This document shows positions 22,004 to 32,871 of a stretch of 39,883 nt of DNA, piece after piece (the stretch's first letter is position 1; every line of letters begins with the position of its first letter). The stretch comes from Calocera cornea HHB12733 (lineage: Eukaryota > Basidiomycota > Dacrymycetes > Dacrymycetales > Dacrymycetaceae). The stretch spans positions 128,138-168,020 of the forward strand of contig KV423981.1 of the NCBI GenBank assembly GCA_001632435.1, read 5' to 3'. Below the pieces are notes generated by a model, which searched no databases, had not been told where the DNA came from, and worked only from the letters and a program-made list of their open reading frames with translations. Position numbers and translations under genes: made by a program.

Positions 22004-22404
22004 TGCCTCTAGCCGTCCATTCAATCTGCGTATTTCGTTCTATGTCTACAGTATCCTTCTCTTCAGATCGATATAAATCATCTAGCCATTATCTCGTCCT
22101 GGTCCTCTCCAGCGCTGCCCCGCCCTCCCTAAGCCCACCAGCGCTCTTCCTGCTCCTCAGCAACCCCTGTGCATCATACACCTCTCGCCAGCCCTCCCAC
22201 TCCCGCTCGCTCTCCTCGCCCAGGTCTTCCTCCGCGCCTACCTCGGGGCCTGCGCTGCCTTCCGGAGGAGAGGAGGGAAATAGTGGCACGGCATCACGTA
22301 AGAGTGCGCGACGGTATGTACGCAATCTTGAGGGTGGGGTTGAGAACTGCACAGAGGAGGACTTGTTCGCCCTCCAGTATAGTGCGAGCACCCGCAGCAA
22401 GTGC
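22004..22404. other. Convergent intergenic region
   Basis: Lies between the 3' ends of the acyltransferase (+) and the ubiquitin-like-fold gene (-). A minus-strand frame at 22089-22400 rich in Ser, Arg and Glu could be a further 3' exon of the latter if the last intron has another donor, but I could not find a join that is clearly better than stopping at 22405. Confidence 0.35.
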
Positions 22405-23904
22405 TCATGCCCTGTTCTCGACCATCAGCACTTGCCCCTGCCTACAGGGGCAGCAGGAAGATAGGATGTAAGACGCACCCGCCTCATCGGGCATCAACAA
22501 GTTCCAAGTCTGCCCAACAAAATGCTGCTCAGACCAGACCTTCTCCCCCGCGGACGCCCCGCCCACCAGGCCCACGCCGCCGCCCCCGCTGCCGGGGGGC
22601 ACGCGGAAGACGGCGCGGATGTAGAATGCTGGGTGCGGGGAGGGGGAGCTGGAGGAGCTGGAGCTGGAGGTTCGGGGCCGGTGGGAGAGGGGGAAGGGGA
22701 CGGGGAGTTCTACCATGCGGGAATAAGTAGCGGAGGAAGGGGGGGGGGCACGACGGACCTTCGAGGATGTACAACGCGCTGAGGTTGAGCGAAAGCACCG
22801 GCTCCTTCCCCTACTTCCCCACACCGCACGATCAGCGATCGGCCCCCTCCCAGCCAAGCAAAGCGAAGCAGAGAGCAGCCCACTCACCCCCCTCCCCCTC
22901 CCCGCTCCACTAAGCCTCATCCCCCCCTCCCTGACCTCCACCTCCAGCCTCCGGCTCACCCAGTCGATCTCCTGCTCCCACTCCGAGAACACATCGAGCA
23001 CACCGCGGAAGTAGGGCTCCAGATAGCGGAGGGTGCGCGGGAGGTGGGTGTACTGCGGGAGGTGGTGCAGCTCGAGCAGGTCGTATGGGTGGAGGAGGAG
23101 GGAGGAGAGCAGGGAGGAGGAGGGGAGGATGTTGCCCTGCGGGGGTTAGCGGCCGCTGGTGTGGAAGAGTCAGGATGGATACTTACATTGCAGAAGGAGA
23201 ACAGCATGTAGCCTTCCTCCTCCTGCAAACAAATGAACCAGTCAGACCCACTCGTACTGCACCACTGTGCGCTCACCCAGACGGACGACTTGGGCTTCCT
23301 CAACTCCCGCACCTTCAACACACCCTCCGGCACACCCTCTGGCACCAGCAGCCCCGTAGCAGACGTAGGCGACGCGGGCAGCTCTCCTGCCCCTGCTCCC
23401 ACACCCACACCAGGCGCACTAGGCGCCCTCAAATGCGTCATCTTCAGCCTCTCCTTCTCCCCCCCTCTCTCCCTCTCTCCTCTCTCGCCTTTGTCGCGTC
23501 GAAAAGGCCGCAGAGAGAGCCTGATAGTCCTCCCGCCCTTTTCGCCTGCTCCCGGTGCGGAGGGAGACGGCGCGGGGTCGGGGAGGAATTTGGACAGGAG
23601 GTGCTGTTTAGTTTGCAAGACGGTCCAGTGGGGCTGGACGTGCGTCGTCAGCCACTGATCTGTCGGGACTGCCCACCCAGCCCAAGAGCTCAGTCAGCCC
23701 TAAGTTACCCAAGAGCCGGGAAAGGGCCAAAGTACCGAATCTGCAAGCCAGGAGGATGGGCCGCTCCTCTCGCACCGGCCATGTCCAGCGCGGCTCCGAG
23801 GAGGAGGGAGGAGCGGGCCGCTGTGGCGGCTCGAGCTCCTCATACCCAGGTTCTGGCGCTTCGGCGTCCCTGTGGGTGGGGACGAGGGGCCAGGGCTCGG
23901 ACAT
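22405..23904 (-). CDS. Uncharacterised protein with a likely ubiquitin-like fold
   Basis: I do not recognise a named family. Inferred exons 23904-23736, 23668-23277, 23222-23187, 23136-22888, 22810-22759 and 22709-22405 keep one open frame of 400 residues. After an acidic, Pro-rich tail, ILLACRFVPTDQWL and HVQPHWTVLQTKQHLLSKFL resemble the first strands and helix of a beta-grasp domain. A roughly 90-residue low-complexity insert follows. Then GYMLFSFCNGNILPSSSLLS and LLLHPYDLLELHHL look like its remaining strands. The next part (YFRGVLDVFSEWEQEIDWVS, then SLNLSALYILE) may be a PH-like fold; this is weak. Donor GTCCGT of the last intron is unusual, so the C-terminus (ending after MPDEAGASYILS and about 15 more residues) is doubtful. 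One exon is only 36 nt. Confidence 0.55.
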
Positions 23905-24479
23905 CCCTGAGCCAGAGCGGAGGATATGAGGGAAGGGGAAGCAGAGAGCTGGTGGTCGCCAACAGAGAGAAGAGAGGAGGTCAGGCGAGGAGAAGATCAA
24001 GAGTTCCGGACAGGGGGAGTATTGTCCGAGCAGGAGAAAAGCCCGAGCGTGAGCAATTAATTACGTATCATCGCTTCCAGCGGTCTGATACTGTACATCG
24101 ACCCTTGACCCTTTCATCACGAACGCACAACGTGTCGCATCGGGAGGGGCACGCGAGCAGAAGAGGCTGATTAGCTGCTTCGGGAGTGGCTGGACACCGT
24201 GCTGGCACCCAGGAACAGATGATGGGCATGAGGCGGGACGCGAAGACGATTCTACGGGAACGGGCAGCGCGCGGGTGTTGCTAGGACGAGACCGTCGGAG
24301 GCCGCGTTGCGGGCGTGTTAGCGCGGATTTTTGCCTTTTGTTACGGGAGGGATCGACGAAGGTACCATCGAGTTGCGTTCCAACTCCGACGCGGAGCCGA
24401 AGAAGCGTGCAATGAAGGGCAAAGATGCAGACAATACAATTGCAAGAAGTACATCGTGGACACGCGCAGTACAGTACGC
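23905..24479. other. Intergenic region with promoter of the preceding minus-strand gene
   Basis: Separates the 3' end of SKI3 from the start of the ubiquitin-like-fold gene, both on the minus strand. Several overlapping open frames reflect high GC content; none has recognisable motifs. Confidence 0.4.
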
Positions 24480-27400
24480 TCAACTACACAGAATCGCAGC
24501 TCCCCAATTGGGAGCATCCCACGGCGCGGCCATCACCGCCCTCTGCGCATCGTCCTTCGGGTCCCACCTCTTCTTCATCACCGCATCCTCCTCCTCCTCC
24601 TCAGCATCACCCTCTATCGGCTCCACATCAGGCACCTCCAGCTCCCCCCGCTCCTTCAGCGCCAGATCGATCAGCGCCGACAGCCTCCTGCTCAGCGCGT
24701 CGCCCGGCAGCCCGTCCCTAGGCAGCACCTCCCGCGCCGTGAGTGGGCTGCCAGACATGAGCAGCAGGCGCGCTACGTTCTGCCTGGCACTGAGCGACGC
24801 GGGCTGGGCAGCGAGCGCCTCCTCCGCTACGGCGACAGCGCGCTGGACGTCCCCGTTCGCGAGGTGGTGCGTGGAGAGGAGGAAGTCGACCTCGCCCGCC
24901 GGGTCGATGGAGAGGCGCGAAGCGCGCGGCAGGGCGTCGATCTCTGCTAGGGCGGCCGTGAGGAGGTCGCCGTCCTCTGTTAGGGAGCCGATGGAGGCGA
25001 GGGCGGTGATGGCGGACAGGTTCTGCGGGTCCGCAGAGATGCTACATGCATGTCAGATACATCGGTTGAGCGAGAGGGGGAACACGGACCATTCAAGCAG
25101 CAGCCCCTTGGCCGTCTCCCGCGCCTCGTCAGAGCCCAGCGCCCAAAGCACCTTCGCGAGCGTAAGGGTGATATGCCCCTTCACCTCCGGATACGCCTCC
25201 GGCACCTGCTGCTGGGCGGTCTCTAGCGCGGATAGCGCCGTCTCCAGGTCGTTCAGGAGGAAATGCGCCAGGCCCGTGCCGAGGGCGGCTTGCGCTCGCA
25301 GGATCGTCACCTCCCGATCCGCATCGTCCACATCTTGCGGGAGTAGGTTGATCGCAGTGCTGAGCGACTGCAGGGCTTCATCGTACTTGCCATTCGCGAG
25401 TTGCAGGCGACCGAGGTTGCCGTTCGCGACCGCGTACCGCCGCTCGATGGCCTTGTCCTCGCTCGTCTCGTACTCCTTCTCGAGCAGGGCGATCGCCTCC
25501 TGCACTCTGCGCTCAGCGAGGTCGGTCTGGCCCAACTGTTCACAGATGAGCCCATGGAGGTGCAGGACGGTCGAGGAAGTGGGTCGTTCGCGGCAGTACC
25601 GGTCCAGTGCGGAGAAGGCGAGGAAGAGCCGGTCCGTACGCACTTGGGATTGCTGCATGTCTCGCGCTTCGAGCAGCCGCGTGCCGAAGACGTGGCTGGC
25701 TTCGAGCTGTGGAACACGTTTAGGAATCTGCCACTAACGTGGCTTGGAATACTCACCATGGATCCGGAGGAGATGATGACAGCATGTTCGAAGAGCGCAC
25801 TCGCGTCGGCCTCGTCCCCGTTACGAGCGGCCAGCATAGCCTGGCCTGCCCAGGCAAGCGGTTGATCCGGATCCAGCGTCTGTGCGCGCAAGAATGCCTG
25901 ATTTGCGAGCTCGACATCCTCGTGGAACAGGTACAGGAAGCCGAGGTTGGTCCATATGACCGGGTCCTAAGGACATGCTTGTCAGATCAAGCCAAGCACA
26001 AGAGGGGACGAAGACTGACCTTATTGTCAATCTGGATCGCCGACAGGAATGCATGCTGGGCGAGCTTTGGGCTCTTCTCCAAGCTCATGACACCGAGGGC
26101 GCTCCAATACGATGGATCCTTTGGATCGGCCCTAACCGCTTCCTTCACGCATCGCAGCGACTCCTTGAGGTACGGCTCCGGCTCGTCCGTAACAGGCAGA
26201 AGGGAGACAAGCCTCTGCAGCCCGATCGCGAGATCGAACCAGGCGCTGCTGAGCCCGGTATTGTCGTATTGTGTGAGCGCGACTCGGTACTCACACCCAA
26301 GCAAGGAGAGCTTCAGCGCGACCAGTCCGTCGGCTCCTTTCCCGAGAGACTTTGCGACATTCACCGTGCCGGGGAGGCTTCCCAGCACGCCCTTTCCGAC
26401 GTCGCTCCCCTGCAGCAACTTTCCGACATCCTTCAGCGCCTCATACGCCTCCTCCCCCTGCTCAAACGTCGTGCACACGGCAAGCTCATACAATGCGTCG
26501 CAGAGCGTCTTCCAGCCTAGCCGGCGGAAATTGCTGTCTCCGCCGATCAGCCTCCTTGCCGTCCTCAACGCACTCCAGAAGCTCCCTTCCGACCGGCCCA
26601 AGAAGCCCGTGTCCACCTGGGCACGTCCATATGCCAGGTACGCACCGGCCAATGCATTGAGCACGCCGGCGTCCTCAGGGCGCTTCTCCGCAATTTCTTC
26701 GAACACAGCGATGGCAGCGTCGAACCTGCCGATCTCGCACTCGACCTCGGCCATGAGGAACGCACAGACCCAGTTGTCCGGGTCGAGTTCCTGTGCCCGC
26801 TGCAGCGCCTTGATGGCTGCGACCTGCCTTCCTGACCGCGCGTACGCCTCCCCAAGCCGGAGCCAGGATGTTGCGTCCGCTTGGTCCGCACGTAGGGCGA
26901 TCTGGAACGCCTGTATCGCGGGTGCGAAAGCGCGCCGCTGGAGCTCGACGGCACCAAGCGCCTTCCATGCCCAGGCATTCTGCGGCAGGTACCGTTTCGG
27001 CGCCTCGCCCTTCTCGAGCACGCCCTCGCCCTCGATGGTCCGCCTCGCCACCACCTCGGTGAGGTCCCACTCGCCCTCCTCCGCGAACCCCTCTGCGAGC
27101 CTGCGCGCGGCTTCGCCCTCCCTCGCGTCCAGCTCGAACGCCTTCTGGAAGCACTTGCTCGCGCGCTGCGGGTCCGGCGGCTGCGCCACGTCCGCGTAGT
27201 ACACCCCTAGGCTCGTGAACGCCGGTGCGAACGACGGGAGCCGCTTGAGGGAAGTGATGAACGCCTTGTATGCGTCGTCGTACCGCGCGCTCGACTCCCA
27301 GAGGCACCGCCCGAGCCGCCACCACGCGCGCGCTTGCTGCCTCTCGATCCCAGGGAGGGGGGAGGCATCCCATAGGCCGACGGAGTCGCGCAGGCCAGAC

Positions 27401-29211
27401 TCGCCCTTCTCCCCGACGCCATTGCGCACCCAGCACCAGGCACGCTCCTCCCTGGCTTCCAGCTCCACGAGGGGCATGCCGCCCGTCACGTCCCCTCCTT
27501 CCTCCTCCTCACCAGCGGACTCGCGCTTCCCCTGCTCCAGGGCGATGACTTTGGAGAAGGAGATAGCCGCTTCGCCCCATTTTGCCTGGGCTTGGAGGAC
27601 GTACCCCCTGCCCATCAGCGCTGGGATGGAATTGGGGTCCTGGGCTAGGATCTGGTCGAGTAGCCGGAGCGCGCGGGGGTGGTGCTTCGGCGGGTGCAGG
27701 TGGACGAGCGCGGTAGCAAGCTCGGTATTGAGCGACTTTGTCGTCCTGCAGACCCATCTCTGTCAGCACATCCAAAGTTGAAATAGAGAGAGAGAACGCA
27801 CAGCGGCAGCGCCTGCCCCGTCTCCGCCTCGTGCTTCTTGACCAGGTCCAAACCCCGCTCCGCAGTCCTCACAAGCCCCTCCCAGTCCTCCTCCAATCGC
27901 TGCGCCTCGGCAAGCATGCGGTGCGCGATGATGCTTTCCGGGCAGGTGTCTGGTACTTCCTGCTCTGCATTTAGCGTGCGCGCATCGAAGACAGAGCAAG
28001 GCCATACCAGGAGGATCTCATACCCGTCTTCCTCCAGCTCTTTCTCCTTTTCCTTCTCCTCTTTCTCCCCCTCCTCCTTCTCCTCCAGCTCAACCCCCAT
28101 ATAAGCGAACCACCCCCTGACAGCCCTGCCCAGCGCCCCGCCGGGCCACATCCCCCTGATCTTCTTCCACACCCCGACAGCATCCTCGACCCGCTCCACA
28201 TCCCGCCACTCCGCCCAGACAGTCCAGGCCAGCTCGTCGGGGATGTCGAGCAGCACCTGGCCCGCGACCATGCGCAGGACGTCCTGCAGCAGATCAGGCT
28301 TCTGAGGGGCGGAGGCGGCGGTGAGCGAGCTGAGCTTTAGGCGGAGGAGCTTGCGCTCTGTCTCCCTGCGCAGCTCGTCCGAAGTCGAGGGGTGGTTCAG
28401 CAGCTCCTCGTACAGCCTAGGCAACTGCGAACCCTCTCCGACCTCCTTCCTCACAGCCCGCCGGATCTCCTCCGCCGTCCCTGCACCCAGCCTCATCCTC
28501 CGTTTGTCAACTTCGCGTTTTACAGCCTCGTCTTCCTCCTTCTCGCTCAGGGCGATCACCTCCTGCAGCGTAGGGAGGGAGTCGACCATGGCGAGCTGCA
28601 CTGCATGCACGCCCGACGCGAGCGGGGCAGTGGGCTCCGGATCCGGTAGGAGCTCGAGCGTCGCATACAGCTCGCTCCCGGGCAGCAACAGCTGCAGTGC
28701 AGCTACAAGCTCCGTCCTCGTCCCCCTCTCCCTGGCGAGCTCGACGAGCCGCTGCACCGATTCGGCACAGCGCTGCGCATCGCCCGCGGCTGCGAAGAGC
28801 GAGGCGAGCGTGTGCAGTGAGAGGGCGTACTGGGCGTACTGGGAGGTGCGCTCGTAGAGCTTTGAGAGGCCTTGGTGGGCCAGCGGGTTCGCGGGCTGGA
28901 GGGTGGTCGCCTGTTTATATGCCTGAGGACGGTAAGCGCCGGGGGTTCAATAGGATATGTGAGGGAAACGTACCTTCTCGCCCCCCTCCACCTCGCCCAG
29001 TTCTAAGCATGCCAGCCCGAGGAACACCAGCCTGTCATAAAGGCCCGTCTTAGCTCCCCGCTCAGAGCTCCCGACGAAGCACAACACACGCATTATAGTT
29101 CTCCTTCTCGTACTCCAGGACCTGCTCCGCCGCAGCCTTGGCAGCAGGCCAGTCCTTCTTCCCCAGCGCGTCCCGCGCCTGCTTGAGCTTGCTCTTGAGA
29201 AAGGATGACAT
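24480..29211 (-). CDS. SKI3: Superkiller protein 3 (Ski3/TTC37), TPR scaffold of the Ski complex
   Basis: Ski3 forms, with the Ski2 helicase and Ski8, the cytoplasmic Ski complex that feeds mRNA to the exosome for 3'-5' decay. The gene starts at 29211 (MSSFLKSKLKQARDALGKKD) and ends with ILCS-stop at 24480. Several short introns interrupt it, for example near 29027-29095, 28923-28972, 27750-27800, 25965-26018, 25709-25757 and 25040-25090. The protein of roughly 1,400 residues fits the family. Tetratricopeptide repeats run throughout, e.g. RVFLGLACLELGEVEGGEKA, ALGAVELQRRAFAPAIQAFQ and DNWVCAFLMAEVECEIGRFD. HPSTSDELRRETERKLLRLK, typical of Ski3, follows the N-terminal repeats. The C-terminus ends in an acidic stretch (EGDAEEEEEDAV) and DAPNWGAAILCS. 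Exon borders were not all resolved. Confidence 0.88.
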
Positions 29212-29476
29212 CCTGCGATGTTAATCAAGTATGGGAATCAGTGTATTCGGGGCATTGTGCTGCTGGAATTTATTGTTGGGCACGGGCGTCGTGGTGGGCG
29301 ATGATGGTGGACCCTTGCGAGGATTGAGTGGCGCAACAGTCGGGCGGAAGATTTCGGTTCTTCGCACGACCTCGTCCTCCTCACCACCTCCCTGCATACA
29401 CTCTCCCCTTACCTGCCCAGCATATAGGCTACTCGCTCTCCGACGCCGCTACTGTCAACACTCCATCACCCCGACG
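29212..29476. promoter_or_regulatory. Compact divergent promoter (SKI3 / bS16m)
   Basis: Only 265 bp lie between the divergent start codons at 29211 (-) and 29477 (+), so the two genes share a bidirectional promoter. No specific motif was recognised. Confidence 0.5.
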
Positions 29477-30226
29477 ATGCCCGTCCGCCTCCGCATCTCC
29501 CTGCAAGGCAAGCGCAACTCGCGCATAATGCACATCGTCGCCTCGCACGCCGGCGCATCGCGCGACTCGAAGCCGCTCGAGACGCTGGCCATCTTCTCCC
29601 CGCGCGTCAACCCGGACACGGGCGAGAAGCGCGTCGAGTGGGCCGTGGAGCGGATGAGGTACTGGCTCGGTGTGGGCGCGCAGCCGAGCAAGACTGTGCT
29701 GGCCCTGCTAGAGAGGGTGCGTATCTCTCATCCGCGCACACTCCCTCGTGCGCGGCTTGTTGTGCGGAATGGGGCTGACGTGGTACACTTCTAGGGAGGC
29801 GTAGTCCCCCGGAGCCCGAAACGATGGGACGTCACCGCGAATCTCGCTCCCACGCCGGCCTATCCGGCGTCCACACCCGCCCACGTCCGGCTCTCCGTCT
29901 TCCGCCACCCTGCGCCCTCCGTACCACTTGACCAACTCGGGAGCCCGCTCGAGCCCGCGGCCGCTGCCTCTCATGGGCTGCATGTGCCCAGAATGAAGGA
30001 GGAAGTGGTGGAGAAGGCGTGGCGGGAGAAGCAGTGGCGCGGGAAGCAGCTCGGGATCACTAGGCAGTGGACGCATGATCGGCGGGTCCTGGAGAGGGGC
30101 GCGAAGGGCGGCGTGCCGGAGGCGAGGAGGAGGACGCCGCGCCCTAAGGCGGAGGGGGAGGAGCAGAAGCAGGGGGGTAGACGAGCAGAGGGGGCGCAGG
30201 CGTGGCCGGAGAACCGTGTATCATAG
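29477..30226 (+). CDS. MRPS16: Mitochondrial small ribosomal subunit protein bS16m
   Basis: Component of the mitochondrial 30S-type subunit. Exons 29477-29716 and 29795-30226 give 223 residues. The N-terminus MPVRLRISLQGKRNSRIMHI and the following VNPDTGEKRVEWAVERMRYW and GAQPSKTVLALLER are the bS16 core, so the protein begins directly with the domain without a cleavable presequence, as is usual in this family. The remaining roughly 140 residues form a basic, fungal-type extension (PRMKEEVVEKAWREKQWRGK, then a Lys/Arg/Gly-rich tail). The intron of 78 nt is longer than most here. Confidence 0.92.
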
Positions 30227-30624
30227 TGATGTTGGAGGAACGCTCCGATAATGTTGGGCGAGAGGCGAGTAGCATGATAGTCCGGACTTCCGGCGGGGGG
30301 GCTATTGGCTCGGCTCGCGGTGGCCAAAGGTACTCCTGCATACAGCGACCGCCGATCTTCTCTCCCAACGTGAACCTATTGAGGCTCAATATTTCCGTGT
30401 GGTTCTCTTGCGGCCCCCAATGTCGCTTCGCAGTAGCTCCGCGCCGTCCGCGGGCCTCGGGAGTCCGATCGATGTCCCTCGACGCGCCGCGATCGGCCTC
30501 TTGATCAATTCATCGTCCAAAATACCCGGTGCACAACGTTGCGCGGCCTGCGTGCCGTTCTTTGCCCTTCTAACTTGTACAGCCCCACCCACACACGCCC
30601 TGACTGTCGTTAGCTGTCAGTGAT
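30227..30624. other. Intergenic region, ferrochelatase promoter
   Basis: About 400 bp between the end of the bS16m gene and the ferrochelatase start. No gene is supported; it contains the upstream region of HEM15. Confidence 0.4.
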
Positions 30625-32079
30625 ATGTCGAGCTGCCTTGCGAGCTGCTCGAGGAGCTTGGCCGGTGTGAGCAAGGGGAAGAGGGGGATGGCTAGCGTCG
30701 TGGGGAAGAAACCGTGCGTGTTCTCGAGCGATGATGATGATTGAGGTGCTGATGACTTTTCAGGCCGACAGGTAGGAGCAAACAAGATACATGTATTAGA
30801 CGGACTGTTAATTGGTATTGTAGCAATCGTGATGATGAACATGGGAGGCCCCTCCACAGTGAGTTCAACGCCAGCATGCGCGAATTTGGCTAACCTCGCA
30901 CCCCAGCTACCCGAAGTGCACGACTTCCTCTCGCGCCTCTTTCACGACAGCGACCTCATCCCGCTCCCTTTCCAGAAATGGATCGCCCCGTACATCGCGC
31001 GCCGCCGGACTCCCCAGATCGAGAAACAATACGCGGCGATCGGCGGGGGCTCGCCGATCCTCCGCTGGACGCGCCAGCAGGGGCAGGCGATGATCCCGCT
31101 GCTTGACGAGCTCTCCCCGCACACGGCGCCGCACAAGGCATACGTCGCCTTCCGCTACGCGCGGCCGTACACCGAGGACTGCCTGGACGAGCTGCGGCGG
31201 GACGGCGTCAAGCGGGCTGTGGCGTTCACGCAGTACCCGCAGTACTCGTGTTCTACTACTGGGAGCAGCTTGAACGAGATGTGGCGCTGGGCGACGGGGA
31301 TCAGGAGGAGGCCGAAGACGGGCGAAGAGGAGATCAAGGTCGGCTTGGAAGGGGTGGAGTGGAGCGCCATCGACCGGTGGTTCTCCCATCCGGGTCTGGT
31401 AGAGGTGCGCGCCCTACTGCCCTGGCCTTCCCAACCCAAGGAGCTAACACCACCCAGGCCTTCGCCCGCAACATCGAAGCCGCGCTGGAGCACTACGAGC
31501 CGTCTGTGCGCTCGTCCGTCGTCCTCCTCTTCTCCGCCCACTCCCTCCCCATGTCCGTCATAAACCGGGGCGACCCCTACGTGCTCGAGGTCTCCTCGAC
31601 GGTCTCTGCCGTGATGGCCCGGCTGGGTAATAAGAACCCGTATAGGCTCGTGTGGCAGAGCCAAGTCGGTCCGAGCGCGTGGATGGGCCCGCAGACGAAC
31701 GCTGCGCTGAAGGGCCTTGCGCGGCTCGGCGAGAAGAGGGTGTGCCTCGTGCCCATCGCGTTCACCAGCGACCACATCGAGACGCTGTTCGAGCTGGATC
31801 ACGAGTATGGGAAGGAGGCGAAGGAGGTACGTCCGCTTCCCCACCGCCGGAACAAAACCTGACATGTATGCGCAGCTCGGGATAGACATCACCCGCGCAG
31901 AGTCGCTCAACGGCTCGCCCGTGTTCGCGCGCGCCATCGCCGACATCGCCGCCGCGCACTTGAAGGAGGTTAAGGAGACGGGCAGGTACTCAAGCGTGCA
32001 GATGGGACTGCGGTGCCCGGGGTGCACGTTTGACCACTGTGCGAAGCAGAAGGCATGGTTCGCCAATGGCGGGCGATAA
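30625..32079 (+). CDS. HEM15: Ferrochelatase, mitochondrial
   Basis: Inserts Fe2+ into protoporphyrin IX, the last step of haem synthesis, at the mitochondrial inner membrane. Inferred exons 30625-30713, 30764-30771, 30824-30858, 30907-31404, 31458-31826 and 31876-32079 yield 400 residues. The 30-residue start [20 protein letters not shown] is a plausible presequence. Conserved blocks: [70 protein letters not shown] (His of SAHSLP is the metal-site residue), [12 protein letters not shown], and [20 protein letters not shown]. The C-terminus has [11 protein letters not shown], a likely [2Fe-2S] cysteine set. Exon 2 is an 8-nt microexon needed to give [17 protein letters not shown]; its GCCGACAG lies between standard AG and GT dinucleotides. 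Confidence 0.95.
30764..30771 (+). other. HEM15: 8-nt microexon of HEM15
   Basis: GCCGACAG preceded by TTTTCAG and followed by GTAGGA. Joining exon 1 (ending AAACC) to these 8 bases and then to CAATCGTG at 30824 gives [14 protein letters not shown], the expected ferrochelatase start; skipping it shifts the frame. Confidence 0.75.
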
Positions 32080-32310
32080 CATATCGTACGTGTGGCGTGT
32101 GTAATTCAGCGTGTTCCGTCCCTTTCATGCCGGGAGCTGCGTATATGCGCTCGAGATGGGACGAAAACATCGTGTCGCATTCGTTTCTACAGTTTACTCA
32201 CGCATACAGTCACCGTCCACACAGTATCAAGAACACAAGAGACCGGGAACCGGTAAAGACAGAAGGTTTGAAAGGAAAGCATCGCTAGCGCTGTCGCTGT
32301 CCACGGTGGC
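32080..32310. other. 3' flank of HEM15
   Basis: Short noncoding stretch after the ferrochelatase stop codon; nothing else recognised. Confidence 0.4.
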
Positions 32311-32871
32311 TCACTGGGCGGTCGTTGGACCAGCTGGGGCGCTCCTCGCGCCGATGCTTGCCCCTGTGGGGGTGGTGCCACACACTGTTACCCGTTCGCT
32401 GGGACCTTTAGAGCCGACGGCACACTCGCTCTGCCTACGCAGCCCCTCGGTGCCCAGGCTACTTGTACCACCCGCGAGCACATCCAACAGCCCTCCCCCT
32501 CCAACCCCAAGTTGTCCCAGCATCCCCGGCCTCAATGCGTACTCCAAGAACGCCTCCACACGCTGGGGGTTGGCGCTCGGCCCTATGCGGACTACGGGCC
32601 CGGGGCCGAGGAAGGGCAGGCTGTCGAATGGGAATGGTGGGGAGAGGGGGGTGGAAGGGGGGCGGAGCTGCGGGCGGAGGTCGCGTGATTTCGACAGACC
32701 GTGGCGTCCGGATCGGGAGGTGGTGGAGCTGAGGAAGCGCGGGCTGGCGGGGTAGAAGTGCGATGACGAGGCGGGCGAGGGGGGAGGGGGGTTGCCGGCC
32801 GCAACGATCGCGGTGGACGGCGTGGTGGGCGGTGCGAGGGGTGGCGTGAGTGCCGGGTTGGACATCGCCAT
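32311..32871 (-). CDS. Hypothetical Ser/Pro-rich protein
   Basis: An intronless frame of 186 residues starting MAMSNPALTPPLAPP. It is rich in Pro, Ser and Gly and has no family I recognise; one stretch, RVEAFLEYALRPGMLGQLGV, could form a helix. In basidiomycete DNA of this GC content, open frames of this length also arise by chance, so this is a weak call. If real, it is convergent with HEM15. Confidence 0.3.
   Translation of the reverse strand: MAMSNPALTPPLAPPTTPSTAIVAAGNPPPPSPASSSHFYPASPRFLSSTTSRSGRHGLSKSRDLRPQLRPPSTPLSPPFPFDSLPFLGPGPVVRIGPSANPQRVEAFLEYALRPGMLGQLGVGGGGLLDVLAGGTSSLGTEGLRRQSECAVGSKGPSERVTVCGTTPTGASIGARSAPAGPTTAQ

Noticed and set aside
23085..24170. 361-residue plus-strand frame
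   Set aside because: Antisense to the ubiquitin-like-fold gene, low complexity, no domain.
25739..27199. 486-residue plus-strand frame
   Set aside because: It is the antisense shadow of the SKI3 exons, Ser/Ala-rich and without motifs.
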